A DNA stretch of 64,000 bases, taken from Microgenomates group bacterium (GTDB taxonomy: Bacteria; Patescibacteriota; Microgenomatia; UBA1406; GWC2-37-13). Below are positions 8,385 to 17,288 of this stretch, one piece after another. The stretch covers positions 235,128 to 299,127 of the forward strand of contig JARYMT010000001.1 of the NCBI GenBank assembly GCA_029906985.1, read 5' to 3'. The translations under genes and the position numbers were made by a program. The notes below the pieces were generated by a model. The model was not told the DNA's origin, did no database searches, and saw nothing but the letters and a program-made list of their open reading frames with translations. Each line of letters starts with the position of its first letter. Positions within the stretch are counted from its first letter, which is position 1.

Positions 8385-8405
8385 AATTAAATTTTAGCAT
8401 TTTTC

Positions 8406-8434
8406 TTGACTTTTAATAATTTATATGATGTAAT
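8406..8434 (+). promoter_or_regulatory. sigma70-type promoter for superoxide dismutase
   Basis: TTGACT (8406-8411), a 17-base spacer and TGTAAT (8429-8434) form a near-consensus housekeeping promoter. It lies in the divergent gap 33-61 bases before the superoxide dismutase start codon. Confidence 0.55.
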
Positions 8435-8466
8435 TAAACTATTACAAATTTAATCATAGTTTAAAT

Positions 8467-9105
8467 ATGCCATCTAAAAAATTACTACCAAAAAAATTTA
8501 GCCAAAAGCTATTTCAAATGAAAGGGATTTCAAAAAAAACAGTTGAAGAACATTTAAAACTTTATCAGGGATATATTAATAAATATAATGAGATTCAAGA
8601 AAAATTAACGGCTTTAACCGATGATGATTTTTCCAAAGCCAATCAGGTTTATTCAAAAATTAGAGAGTTAAAAACAGAATTATCTTTTGCTTGGGGAGGA
8701 GTAGTTAATCATGAGATTTATTTTGGTCATTTAGGTGGAGAAGGTAAAACACCGAATGGTGCCTTATTAAAACAAATTAAAAACGATTTTGGATCGTTTG
8801 AAGCCTACAAAAAAGATCTAAAAGCCACCGGTATGGCGGCTCGGGGTTGGGTTTGGACAGCTTGGAATGAAAAAGAAGGCCGGTTAATCAATCATTTAGG
8901 CGATAGTCAAAATACCTATGCCTTATGGTTTACCAAACCAATTTTAGCTTTAGATACCTATGAGCATGCTTATTTCATCGACTACGGCGTCAATCGCGCC
9001 TTATACATTGATTCATTTTTTGAAAATTTAGATTGGAAAAAAATTGAAAAGGAATTTGAAAAAATTTTAAATGGCTGTAGTTGCGAAGATTGTCAATGCG
9101 ATTGA
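8467..9105 (+). CDS. Fe/Mn-family superoxide dismutase with cysteine-rich tail
   Basis: 212 residues. The metal ligands of the Fe/Mn SOD family are visible: H29 (EEHLKLYQGY), H82 (VVNHEIYFGHL), D163 and H167 (LALDTYEHAYFIDYG). The WVWTAWNEKEGRL block matches the usual strand region. The active-site Tyr lies seven residues after the first His rather than eight, and the canonical DVWEHAYY is DTYEHAYF, so this belongs to a divergent branch of the family. The tail CSCEDCQCD carries four Cys in nine residues, not a normal SOD feature. It has its own promoter and likely detoxifies superoxide in the cytoplasm; metal preference is unknown. Confidence 0.88.
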   Translation: MPSKKLLPKKFSQKLFQMKGISKKTVEEHLKLYQGYINKYNEIQEKLTALTDDDFSKANQVYSKIRELKTELSFAWGGVVNHEIYFGHLGGEGKTPNGALLKQIKNDFGSFEAYKKDLKATGMAARGWVWTAWNEKEGRLINHLGDSQNTYALWFTKPILALDTYEHAYFIDYGVNRALYIDSFFENLDWKKIEKEFEKILNGCSCEDCQCD

Positions 9106-9146
9106 AATTTATTTAAATAATTTAATTTAAAATCTATAATCGTCTC

Positions 9147-9688
9147 ATGTCTTTCTGGCAGGAAAATAAAGTTCCTTTGGCGATTGTTTTTTCAGGAATA
9201 GTTATCGCTGTCCTTTATATTTTGCTTTAAAACCAAGCGGTTCAACCTTAATAAAAAAAGAAAAAGTGGTTGAAAACGAGCAGAAATTAGAAATTTCCCC
9301 AACTTCAATTTCTGAAGCAATAAATATCTCAACAACCACTGCTTCAATACCAACAGAAAAACCATCACCAACTTTAGGAGTTCCGGTTTTAAATGAAAAT
9401 CAGATAAAACAAGGTCTTTTATCAAAAACCATTATTCCCGAGAATAAATTAGAGTTTCAGATCGGTGAAAGAGTTGATCGGGAAAACAAAATTTTAATCC
9501 GGGGGACAGTAAAAAATAAAGATGAAGAAAGTGGCGCTGGTTTTTTTAGCTATTGCGATTTGCAAAAATGCGAGGTGACTTTTGTTGGTCAAGAGGTGCC
9601 AAAATGCAGTGAGGTTAATCCTTATGGTTATCCATTATCCTGGGCTGATTGTTGTGTAAATGAAGAAGAAAAATTGATTAAGCGTTAA
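9147..9688 (+). pseudogene. membrane-anchored protein with probable frameshift
   Basis: An ATG at 9147 opens 27 codons (MSFWQENKVPLAIVFSGIVI then AVLYILL) encoding a transmembrane anchor that stops at 9228-9230. The overlapping second frame reads FALKPSGSTLIKKEKVV and stays open to 9688, encoding a Ser/Thr/Pro linker and a small domain with four Cys (SYCDLQKCEVTF, VPKCSEVN, WADCCVNEEE). Adding one T in the run at about 9219-9223 would fuse the two into a normal anchored protein of about 180 residues. A separate GTG start at 9266 would give an unanchored 140-residue protein. Sequencing error, real pseudogene and slippage all remain possible. Confidence 0.55.
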
Positions 9689-9732
9689 ATTATTCTTGCT
9701 TTAGAAAAAATTTCTTGATATAAATATAAACT

Positions 9733-10413
9733 ATGATTTTTATCAATAATATAAGTAAGATTTTTAAGGAAAAAAAAGCAGTTGATAAAATAACATTCAA
9801 AACCAAAGCCGGAGAAATTATTGGTTTTATTGGGCCAAACGGCGCCGGTAAGACGACGACCATGCGTTTGATTATCGGCTATCTTCAGCCGACAGAAGGG
9901 GAAATATTAATTGATAATCTTAATCCGATTATTCACAGATTATTGGTATTAAAAAAAATCGGCTATTTACCGGAAAATAATCCTTTATATAACGAAATGA
10001 AAGTAGAGGAATATCTTAATTTTATTGCCGGCCTTAAGAAAGAAAATAATATTAATTCTGTCATTAATACCGTTGGTTTAAAAGAAGTAGTTGATCAAAA
10101 AATCGAAGAGCTTTCCCGCGGATTTCGACAGCGGGTTGGTTTGGCGGCCGCTCTTTTGGGAAACCCAGAGGTGCTTATTCTTGATGAACCCACCTCGGGT
10201 CTTGATCCGATAGAGCAGGAAAAAATTCGGGGATTAATCAAAAAACTGGCAAAAAATAAAACAATTATTTTTTCCACCCATATTTTGTCAGAAGTAGAGG
10301 ATGTCGCCAACAGAATTATCATTATTAATAAAGGAAAAATTATCTATGATGGCAAGAAACCCAAAGGAAAAGGAGCGGTGGAAAAATTATTTAAAAAACT
10401 AGTCAAAAATTAA
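9733..10413 (+). CDS. ABC-2 type exporter ATPase (GldA-like)
   Basis: 226 residues. Walker A is GPNGAGKTT (34-42) and Walker B is VLILDEPTSGLDP. The signature is LSRGFRQRVGL rather than LSGGQ, common in ABC-2 exporters of the Gld/Nos/CcmA group, and the H-loop is IIFSTHILSEVEDV. It is followed at 20 bases by an ABC-2 permease and then by a GldG-like auxiliary protein. The three-gene order matches the Gld-type ABC transporter found in gliding and many non-gliding bacteria. Substrate unknown. Confidence 0.92.
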   Translation: MIFINNISKIFKEKKAVDKITFKTKAGEIIGFIGPNGAGKTTTMRLIIGYLQPTEGEILIDNLNPIIHRLLVLKKIGYLPENNPLYNEMKVEEYLNFIAGLKKENNINSVINTVGLKEVVDQKIEELSRGFRQRVGLAAALLGNPEVLILDEPTSGLDPIEQEKIRGLIKKLAKNKTIIFSTHILSEVEDVANRIIIINKGKIIYDGKKPKGKGAVEKLFKKLVKN

Positions 10414-10433
10414 TAAAAAAAAGGATTATTCAT

Positions 10434-11135
10434 ATGAAAGACCTATACAAAAAAGAACTAAATTATTATTTAAATAATCCAATTGGATATATTGTAATTA
10501 TTCTTTTTGTCGTCTTTGCCAATTTTCTTTTTGTCAAAGATCTTTTTTTGGTTGGTTCTGCTTCAATGAAGCCTTTTTTTTCAATTATGCCTTGGCTTTT
10601 TTTGGTTTTTATTCCAGCTTTAGCAATGAGAATTTTTGCTGAAGAAAAAAGATTAAACACAATTGAGATTCTTTTAACTTTACCGATTTCCGAAACAAAA
10701 ATAGTTCTGGCAAAATTTTTAGCTTTATTAACCTTGGTTTTAATTGCTTTATTTTTAACTTTTTCTTTACCAATTTCTCTTTATTATTTAACCAAAGTTC
10801 ATTTTTTAGAAATAGAAATTGGTTATTTAGGAGTTTTTTTGATGGCAGGAGCTTTTTTAGCAATTACGGTCTATTTTTCTAATCTAACCAAAAACCAAAT
10901 CGTTGCTTTTTTAACTTCTGTTTTAGTAATTTTTTTTCTTATTGTTTTATCAACTGATTTTTTTGCCACAATCACTCCCAAATTTATTCAAGATTTTTTA
11001 ATTTATTACAGTCCGGTTTACCATTTACAAAACTTTATTCGCGGCGTCTTAGATTTAAGGTCAATTTTTTATTTTATCAGTTTAACCGGATTATTCTTGA
11101 TTTTAACAATCATTGATTTAAAAAAAAGAAAATAA
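10434..11135 (+). CDS. ABC-2 type permease (GldF-like)
   Basis: 233 residues with six hydrophobic segments, at about 17-37, 50-68, 98-122, 130-150, 158-178 and 212-228. The N-terminus MKDLYKKELNYYLNNPIGYI and the loop MRIFAEEKRLNTIEILLTLP between helices 2 and 3 are typical of GldF/ABC-2 permeases. It pairs with the ATPase upstream, and the auxiliary gene starts 3 bases after its stop codon, so the three are translated together. Confidence 0.88.
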   Translation: MKDLYKKELNYYLNNPIGYIVIILFVVFANFLFVKDLFLVGSASMKPFFSIMPWLFLVFIPALAMRIFAEEKRLNTIEILLTLPISETKIVLAKFLALLTLVLIALFLTFSLPISLYYLTKVHFLEIEIGYLGVFLMAGAFLAITVYFSNLTKNQIVAFLTSVLVIFFLIVLSTDFFATITPKFIQDFLIYYSPVYHLQNFIRGVLDLRSIFYFISLTGLFLILTIIDLKKRK

Positions 11136-11138
11136 CTT

Positions 11139-12602
11139 ATGTTTAAATTCATAGATCAATTAAAAAAATCAACAATTTATTTATTACTGATTTTTTTATT
11201 TATTATTATTAATTTTCTAATGTCTGCCGTTTCTTTTCGTCTGGATTTTTCCCAGGGTCAGGCTTATACTTTATCTTCGGCAACAAAAAAAATTCTTAAA
11301 AAATTAGATCAGCCGGTTCAAATAAAATTTTTTGTTTCATCTGATCTTCCCACAAGATTTTTGCCTTTAAAAACAGAAACCAATGAGCTTTTAAATGAAT
11401 ACAAAAAAGAGGGACGGGGAAAAATTTCAATATCAATAATTGATCCTAAAAAAGATAATAAAGCTCAGGAGGAAGCTCAACAGGCTGGAATCCCCGAAGT
11501 CCGTTTTTCTCAATTGGAAAAAGATAAATACGCGGTTGCTAATGCCTATTTTGGTATAGCCATAAATTATAAGGACAAAAAAGAGATTTTACCGCAAGTA
11601 ACGGATGTTGAAAATTTGGAATATAATTTGACGGCGGCAATTTATAAATTATCAAGAAAAGAGACTCCCAAAATCGGAATTTTGGGCCAATCACAAGTTT
11701 TTGATATTAATAATGACCCGCTTTATACTTTAAAAAAAGTATTATCTCAACAATTCGAGGTAGATTTTCCGGAAAAAATCGATACCAATCATCAAGCTTT
11801 TTTAATTTTTGATGACAATCAAAAAGAATATAAACAAGAGGAAATCGATGAAATAAAAAAATATTTGGAAAAAGGTAAAGTGATTTTTTTTATTGATGGG
11901 GTATGGGTTTCTGAACAATTAATGACTTCCGAAGCCAAACACAATCTTTTTTCTTTATTAAAAGAATTGGGGGTTGGATTGGAAAAAAATTTAATTCTCT
12001 CTTCGGCAGCGGAATTAGTAAATTTTGGTTATGGCAATACCCGATATTTTGTTCCTTATCCTTTTTGGTTTAGGACCAACAACTTTAATAAAAAAATTAG
12101 TTATTTCAACAACATTAATCAAATAACTTATCCTTGGGTATCATCGCTGTCTTTATTAAAATCCGAAAATTTTAAAATAGAGGCAATTATAAAAACCAAT
12201 GATCAGTCTTGGCAGGAAAAACAAAGCACAGAGAGCGCTAGTATTGTCCTTGATCCTCAAGGAATAAGAAAACCAAACAATAACGAGCTTAAAGAGTTTA
12301 TTGTCGGGGCTGATATCAAAAACAAAAACGGTGGAGAAGCGATTGTTATTCCTTGTTCAAGATTTGTTTTAGAGCGTTATTTAAGCCAAAATTCCGACAA
12401 TCTGGAATTAGTATTAAATATGGTTAATGATTTGGCTTCCGAAGGCGCATTAACCGGGATTAAAGCGAGAGCGGTCAATTTTTATCCTTTACCAGAGCTG
12501 ACAGAAAATCAAAAAGATATTTTTAAATACTTAAATACTTTATTACTGCCGTTATTATTTGCTATCTACGGAATCTTACGGATTAATTTAAGAAAAGATT
12601 AA
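11139..12602 (+). CDS. GldG-like ABC transporter auxiliary protein
   Basis: 487 residues: an N-terminal transmembrane helix (about 12-33), a large extracytoplasmic region and a C-terminal helix (about 464-480). FSQGQAYTLSSATKKILKKL at about 39-58 followed by QIKFFVSSDLP is characteristic of the GldG/ABC-type auxiliary domain, as is the block LEYNLTAAIYKLSRKETPKI. VIFFIDGVWV lies in the DUF4350-like middle. It probably forms the external part of the Gld-type exporter with the two preceding genes; gliding itself cannot be inferred. Confidence 0.85.
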   Translation: MFKFIDQLKKSTIYLLLIFLFIIINFLMSAVSFRLDFSQGQAYTLSSATKKILKKLDQPVQIKFFVSSDLPTRFLPLKTETNELLNEYKKEGRGKISISIIDPKKDNKAQEEAQQAGIPEVRFSQLEKDKYAVANAYFGIAINYKDKKEILPQVTDVENLEYNLTAAIYKLSRKETPKIGILGQSQVFDINNDPLYTLKKVLSQQFEVDFPEKIDTNHQAFLIFDDNQKEYKQEEIDEIKKYLEKGKVIFFIDGVWVSEQLMTSEAKHNLFSLLKELGVGLEKNLILSSAAELVNFGYGNTRYFVPYPFWFRTNNFNKKISYFNNINQITYPWVSSLSLLKSENFKIEAIIKTNDQSWQEKQSTESASIVLDPQGIRKPNNNELKEFIVGADIKNKNGGEAIVIPCSRFVLERYLSQNSDNLELVLNMVNDLASEGALTGIKARAVNFYPLPELTENQKDIFKYLNTLLLPLLFAIYGILRINLRKD

Positions 12603-12662
12603 ATTTTAAGCTCTATAATCATTAAAGATTCTTAAGATTTATAATATAATTTTAATTAGTTT

Positions 12663-14063
12663 ATGGTTAGAACAAGAATTGCCCCATCGCCAACAGGCGA
12701 AGATTTACATATTGGTAATTTATATACCGCCTTAATTAACTGGGCTTGGGTAAGAAAAAATAAAGGTAAATTTGTTGTTAGGATTGAGGATACTGACAGA
12801 CAAAGACTGGTTAAAGGAGCAGAAGAAAGAATTTTAAAAACTCTAAAAGATTTTGGATTAGAACCTGATGAAGATCCAAATAAAGGAGGGCCTTTTGGGC
12901 CATATCGTCAATCTGAGAGGCTTAGGTTATACCAAGAATATGCTCATCAATTAGTGGAAAAAGGTTTTGCTTATTATTGCACTTGTTCTAAAGAAAGATT
13001 AGATGAAGTAAGAAAAAAACAAATTGCCCAAAAACAAATTCCTCGTTATGACCGCCATTGCCGGAATCTTAACCTTAAAAAATCAGATTTAAAAACTGGT
13101 CAATATGTAGTTCGTCTTAAAGTGCCGGTAAATAGCAAAATTATTGTGGATGATTTACTTCGGGGAAAAGTTGAGTTTGATTCAAACAATATCGATGATC
13201 AGGTGCTTTTAAAATCAGATGGTTATCCAACCTATCATTTAGCCGTAGTTATTGATGATTATTTAATGAAAATTTCCCATGTTATCCGGGCGGAGGAGTG
13301 GTTGTCGTCAACACCAAAACATATTCTTTTATATGAAGCATTTGGCTGGGAAAAACCAATATTTTGTCACTTGCCAATTCTTCGCAATCCGGATCGTTCA
13401 AAACTTTCCAAAAGAAAAAACCCAGTTTGGGCTTCTTGGTATTTGTCACAAGGCTATCTGCCAGAAGCGGTTTTAAATTATTTAGCTTTGATGGGATGGT
13501 CACATCCTCAAGAAAAGGAAATTTTTTCTTTGGATGAGTTTATTGAAGTTTTTGATTTAAAAGATATTCATATTGTTGGGCCAGCATTTGACCCGGTAAA
13601 ACTGGAGTGGATGAATGGAGAATACATTCGCCAATCTCAAAATTCAAATCTCAAATCTCAAATCTTAAATTATTTTAAAGAACATCATAATAAAGATTTA
13701 CCAGAAGATTTGGTTGAAAAGACAATTCCTTTAATTAAAGAAAGAATTAAACAACTGGCTGATTATTGGGATTATTGTCAGTTTTTTTACAAAAGACCAG
13801 AAAATTATGAAGTTGATTTAAAAGATAAAAAACCATTGTTAAAAAAAATTTATGAAAAATTGGAAAAATTAGAAGAATTTACGGCAAAAAAAATAGGCGA
13901 GGCAATGATGGAGTTGGTAAAAGAGGAAAATTTAAAAACAGGCAGGTTTTTTCAAGATCTTCGAGTAGCTATTACTGGCAAAAAAATCTCTCCACCTTTA
14001 AATGAGAGTATGGAAATTTTGGGAAAAAGTGAGTGTTTGGAGAGGATTAAAAAGCTAATTTAA
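12663..14063 (+). CDS. gltX: glutamyl-tRNA synthetase
   Basis: 466 residues, class Ic aminoacyl-tRNA synthetase. The N-terminus RTRIAPSPTGEDLHIGN carries the HIGH-like motif (16-19), then VRIEDTDRQRL, YHLAVVIDDYLMKISHVIR, and the KMSKS counterpart KLSKRKNP at about 246-253. It attaches Glu to tRNA-Glu. In bacteria lacking glutaminyl-tRNA synthetase it often also charges tRNA-Gln, a possibility here because a tRNA-Gln is present and no glnS is seen. Around residues 323-335 (QSQNSNLKSQILN) the DNA is a short tandem CAAATCT repeat that looks like low-complexity insertion. Confidence 0.96.
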   Translation: MVRTRIAPSPTGEDLHIGNLYTALINWAWVRKNKGKFVVRIEDTDRQRLVKGAEERILKTLKDFGLEPDEDPNKGGPFGPYRQSERLRLYQEYAHQLVEKGFAYYCTCSKERLDEVRKKQIAQKQIPRYDRHCRNLNLKKSDLKTGQYVVRLKVPVNSKIIVDDLLRGKVEFDSNNIDDQVLLKSDGYPTYHLAVVIDDYLMKISHVIRAEEWLSSTPKHILLYEAFGWEKPIFCHLPILRNPDRSKLSKRKNPVWASWYLSQGYLPEAVLNYLALMGWSHPQEKEIFSLDEFIEVFDLKDIHIVGPAFDPVKLEWMNGEYIRQSQNSNLKSQILNYFKEHHNKDLPEDLVEKTIPLIKERIKQLADYWDYCQFFYKRPENYEVDLKDKKPLLKKIYEKLEKLEEFTAKKIGEAMMELVKEENLKTGRFFQDLRVAITGKKISPPLNESMEILGKSECLERIKKLI

Positions 14064-14111
14064 AAATTCTATCTTTGCTTGATCGGAGAAAAGATAGAAT
14101 TAGAAGTTTTA

Positions 14112-14603
14112 ATGGAAAAAATGAAATTTAATATAAAATCAATAGACGATAAAGAAAGAAAAGGGATTAAAAAAATTATTAAAGAACGCTGGAATGATAA
14201 AAGAATTGTTTATAATGGTAAAGTGTTTTATCCCCATAAGCTTAAAGGATTTATTGCTTTAAAAGGTAAAGAAATTATCGGTTTAATTTCTTATAAAACT
14301 TTAAAAAACACATATTGGATAATTTCAATAGATTTTTTATTTGAAAGCAGGGGAATTGGAACCGCTTTAATTAAAACAGTAAAAAAAGAGGCAAAAAAGA
14401 ATGGAATAAAAAAATTAAAATTAATTACTACCAATGATAATTTATCGGCAATAAGGTTTTACCAAAAGCGAGGATTTCGTTTGAAAAAAATTTACCCTAA
14501 TGCGGTTGAAAAATCAAGAAAGGTAAAACCGACGATTCCTAAAGTTGGCGAAGAAGGCATACCGATTTTAGATGAGATTGAGTTAGAGATGATAGTAAAT
14601 TAA
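14112..14603 (+). CDS. GNAT-family N-acetyltransferase
   Basis: About 163 residues from ATG 14112; a TTG at 14079 is possible but less likely. The GNAT core is clear: GFIALKGKEIIGLISYKTL (beta2-beta3), the acetyl-CoA pyrophosphate loop SRGIGTALIKTVKKEAKK (Q/RxxGxG/A motif), then NLSAIRFYQKRGFRLKKIYP (motif B). The acceptor is not predictable. It lies 48 bases after gltX on the same strand, perhaps co-transcribed, and is convergent with the 5'-nucleotidase gene. Confidence 0.82.
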   Translation: MEKMKFNIKSIDDKERKGIKKIIKERWNDKRIVYNGKVFYPHKLKGFIALKGKEIIGLISYKTLKNTYWIISIDFLFESRGIGTALIKTVKKEAKKNGIKKLKLITTNDNLSAIRFYQKRGFRLKKIYPNAVEKSRKVKPTIPKVGEEGIPILDEIELEMIVN

Positions 14604-14629
14604 AGGGATAATCCCTATAAGATTTATTC

Positions 14630-16093
14630 CTATTGATATATTAACCTTCCCCCTATTTTTGCCTGAGAGTTTGGGTGGTTGCGAAAATATTCTTCCAAAA
14701 CCTGCTGGGCCGAGGTGGTAATAACCTTTGTTTTTCCTGATTGATTAAGCTCTTCTTGGGTAATGTTTAAAAAACTTTGACAATTATTGTAATGATAATT
14801 TTGCATGCAGATAGTATATTCTTTATCATCTTCAACTGGTTTATTATCAACTGTTAAAGAAATCAATCCTTCTTTTTTATCGCTGTAAATCGCCTTAACT
14901 TTTGAGTTAACCTGATAACATTCACCTTCTGAGTTGCGGTTTTCTTTGCGCATAATAAAAGAAAAAATTCTTTTTAGCTGATAACCTTTAATAGTAAAGC
15001 GGGTTAAAGTATCATCATAAGGAAAACAGGCTAGAAAATCTTTTAAAGTGACAGCTGGGCCCAATTCTTTTACCCGGATTGAGCCTGAGCCAACTAGCAT
15101 TACGTCACATTCAGCTCTTTGGGCAAAAGCATCAGCAATATAATTACCTAAACTGGTTTCAATTTCTCTTTTTGGGTGGGTTAACTGACAGGCTAATTTA
15201 CAAATTAATGTTGAGTATTTTCGGTCAACCACATTTTTGAAAGAGTTGATATATTCTTCAAGTTGTTTGTCTTTCGGGGCAATTTTATTATTAATGGGAA
15301 TCAGTTGCCATTTATAATCAATAATTGAGTTGGTGTCATCATCAACTAAAATATCAAATCGGCCAATTTGGTCAGTGCCAACGCCGGCTTGAGCAATCAA
15401 AATATTATTGACTTTGGCGGGTTTAGCCAAAATTGTATGGGAATGACCGCCAATAATCATATCAATGCCCCATTCCGGTTTTAAAAGCTTTGCCAGTTGC
15501 TGATCAGATTCATAACCAATATGGGTTAAAAGAATGGTTAGATCAATATCATCGTTTTTGTAGGCATTGCAGATTTTTCCAACCTCATCGCTTGCTTCAG
15601 CTAAATCAACAAAGGTACCAATCAGTTTATCTTGCTTTATTGAGTCCATTATTTTTTCAGTAATTATTCCAGTAAATAAAATATCAAAGCCGGCTTTTTT
15701 AATAATTAGATAAGGAAGCATTAACCGTTTATTATTTTTTTTAATATACAAATTAGCATTAACAATAGGGAAGTTAGCCACTTTTTCCAAAAACAAAAGA
15801 TGAGGCAGGCCATAATCAATTTCATGATTACCCAGGGCAACAACATCGGGTGAAAGCCAATTCATAATTTCAATCGTTGACAAGCCTTTCCATTCAGAAT
15901 CGATTAAAGAACCCTGAAGCATATCGCCGGAAATAACATATAAAACATTTTCTTCCTCTTTTCTTACTTTATTAATGTATCCTGAAAGCAAAGCCAAGCC
16001 GCCAATTAATTGTTTTTTTCCTTCTTTTATTTCCGCTAAAAAATCGCCATGCATGTCGTTGGAGTGAAGGATGGTGAATTTTTTGGTTTTCAT
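14630..16093 (-). CDS. 5'-nucleotidase / UshA-family metallophosphoesterase
   Basis: 487 residues. The N-terminal calcineurin-like domain has ILHSNDMHGD, VISGDMLQGS, VALGNHEIDYG, LLTHIGYESD and IGGHSHTILA, which supply the dimetal site. The C-terminal substrate-binding domain has ETSLGNYIADAFAQ and LVGSGSIRVKELG. Family members dephosphorylate nucleotides or UDP-sugars, usually outside the cell, but this one starts directly at the catalytic domain (MKTKKFTILHSND) without a signal peptide, suggesting cytoplasmic action or non-classical export. The anchored protein at 16133-17191 lies just upstream on the same strand. Confidence 0.9.
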   Translation of the reverse strand: MKTKKFTILHSNDMHGDFLAEIKEGKKQLIGGLALLSGYINKVRKEEENVLYVISGDMLQGSLIDSEWKGLSTIEIMNWLSPDVVALGNHEIDYGLPHLLFLEKVANFPIVNANLYIKKNNKRLMLPYLIIKKAGFDILFTGIITEKIMDSIKQDKLIGTFVDLAEASDEVGKICNAYKNDDIDLTILLTHIGYESDQQLAKLLKPEWGIDMIIGGHSHTILAKPAKVNNILIAQAGVGTDQIGRFDILVDDDTNSIIDYKWQLIPINNKIAPKDKQLEEYINSFKNVVDRKYSTLICKLACQLTHPKREIETSLGNYIADAFAQRAECDVMLVGSGSIRVKELGPAVTLKDFLACFPYDDTLTRFTIKGYQLKRIFSFIMRKENRNSEGECYQVNSKVKAIYSDKKEGLISLTVDNKPVEDDKEYTICMQNYHYNNCQSFLNITQEELNQSGKTKVITTSAQQVLEEYFRNHPNSQAKIGGRLIYQ

Positions 16094-16132
16094 TTTAAAA
16101 TTTTTATGATTTCAAATTTCGGATTTATTTTT

Positions 16133-17191
16133 TTATGGTCCGGTGGCAATTTCAGCAATTTTCCAAAGATTGCCGACTTTTTCCAAAGTTATAAAGCGGG
16201 TATTTTCACCATTTTCCCAGCCGTAATAGGGAATTGGAGCAGAGGCAGAATCCGGATTCATCCAGACATCCAAAACTACTTTATAAATATGTTTTATGTC
16301 AGTCCACTGATTCTCATTGGTTTTTTCCATTTTTAAAAGTTTAAAAGAAGTGATATTGGAAAACTGAACCGCCCAAGCTTGAAGTTCAGAATTGGCTTGA
16401 GGTGGACTTTGATCGGAAATTTTCATCATTTTAGCCGCATCATCGGGTTTTCCTTCTTCAATTAAATTAACAAAGTTGCGAAGAACATCTTCGTCTTGGG
16501 GTAGGGGCACAGTGCCGCTAGTTTGAGAGTTGGTTGTTGGATTTGGCTGTTGAGATTGCGAGCTGGTTTTGTTTTCGCTTAAGTCTTTGACATATAAAGC
16601 AAATTTTTTGACAAAATTTAAAGCTTCATCAGAGGTTAGATTGCTTTGAAAGGTGTTGACAATTAAATCCAAATCATCAGCCAAAAAAATCTCCAGTCTT
16701 TGAAGTTGATTTTTTTGGTTGTACACTAACTGATGAGGGAAAGGAATTTCACTGTTTTGTTTGATTGAATAGCCAGAAAGTTTATAAGATTCTCTGATTC
16801 CTGTTATATCTCCTTTAACAAAACTTATGGGAATTCTTTTTGAGGGAATTGGAACATTGCCTTCGTAGGTAAATCCTGGTGGTTCTTGATAATACTCACA
16901 ATAATATTCAGTGTATTTGGAAGTTTTATTTTCTCCGTTTTTTACTGAATGAAAGGTTTTTCCCAAAAATTCTTCAATTTTTTCTTTTTTAAAAATTTCA
17001 CAGACATTTTTTCCTTCTTGAAAGATAGAGGTATAGTTTACAGTTGATGTTGGTTGTAAACTAGGTGAGGCGGTTGAGGTTTGATTGGTTTTTTGAGTGG
17101 TTGATTTGTTTTCTTTAGGTTTATTTTTTATAACCAAAACTCCACCAATAGCCAAAAGGCCAATTAAAACAGCAATAAGATAGTTTTTCAT
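16133..17191 (-). CDS. membrane-anchored extracytoplasmic protein, unknown function
   Basis: 352 residues: an N-terminal transmembrane helix (about 4-21, LIAVLIGLLAIGGVLVI), a Thr/Ser/Gln-rich linker, a domain with Cys residues (NVCEIFKKEKIEEFLG, EYYCEYYQE), a second Ser/Gln/Thr/Pro linker (about 210-232), and a C-terminal domain (about 235-352). In the last, NFVNLIEEGKPDDAAKMM and LKMEKTNENQWTDIKHIYKV resemble the small NTF2-like domains of anchored proteins, ending in WKIAEIATGP. It precedes the 5'-nucleotidase gene on the same strand by 39 bases. Family not recognised with certainty. Confidence 0.55.
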   Translation of the reverse strand: MKNYLIAVLIGLLAIGGVLVIKNKPKENKSTTQKTNQTSTASPSLQPTSTVNYTSIFQEGKNVCEIFKKEKIEEFLGKTFHSVKNGENKTSKYTEYYCEYYQEPPGFTYEGNVPIPSKRIPISFVKGDITGIRESYKLSGYSIKQNSEIPFPHQLVYNQKNQLQRLEIFLADDLDLIVNTFQSNLTSDEALNFVKKFALYVKDLSENKTSSQSQQPNPTTNSQTSGTVPLPQDEDVLRNFVNLIEEGKPDDAAKMMKISDQSPPQANSELQAWAVQFSNITSFKLLKMEKTNENQWTDIKHIYKVVLDVWMNPDSASAPIPYYGWENGENTRFITLEKVGNLWKIAEIATGP

Positions 17192-17288
17192 AATTTTTTC
17201 TTTTTATTATTTTAACATTTTATACTTTTATAGGTATTAAAGTTTAATATTTAAATGGTAAATTAAAAAATTTATATAATTTTTTTTA

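Noticed and set aside
9733..12602. Evidence for gliding motility
   Set aside because: Only the Gld-type ABC trio is present, which is also widespread in non-gliding bacteria; no other gliding genes are seen.
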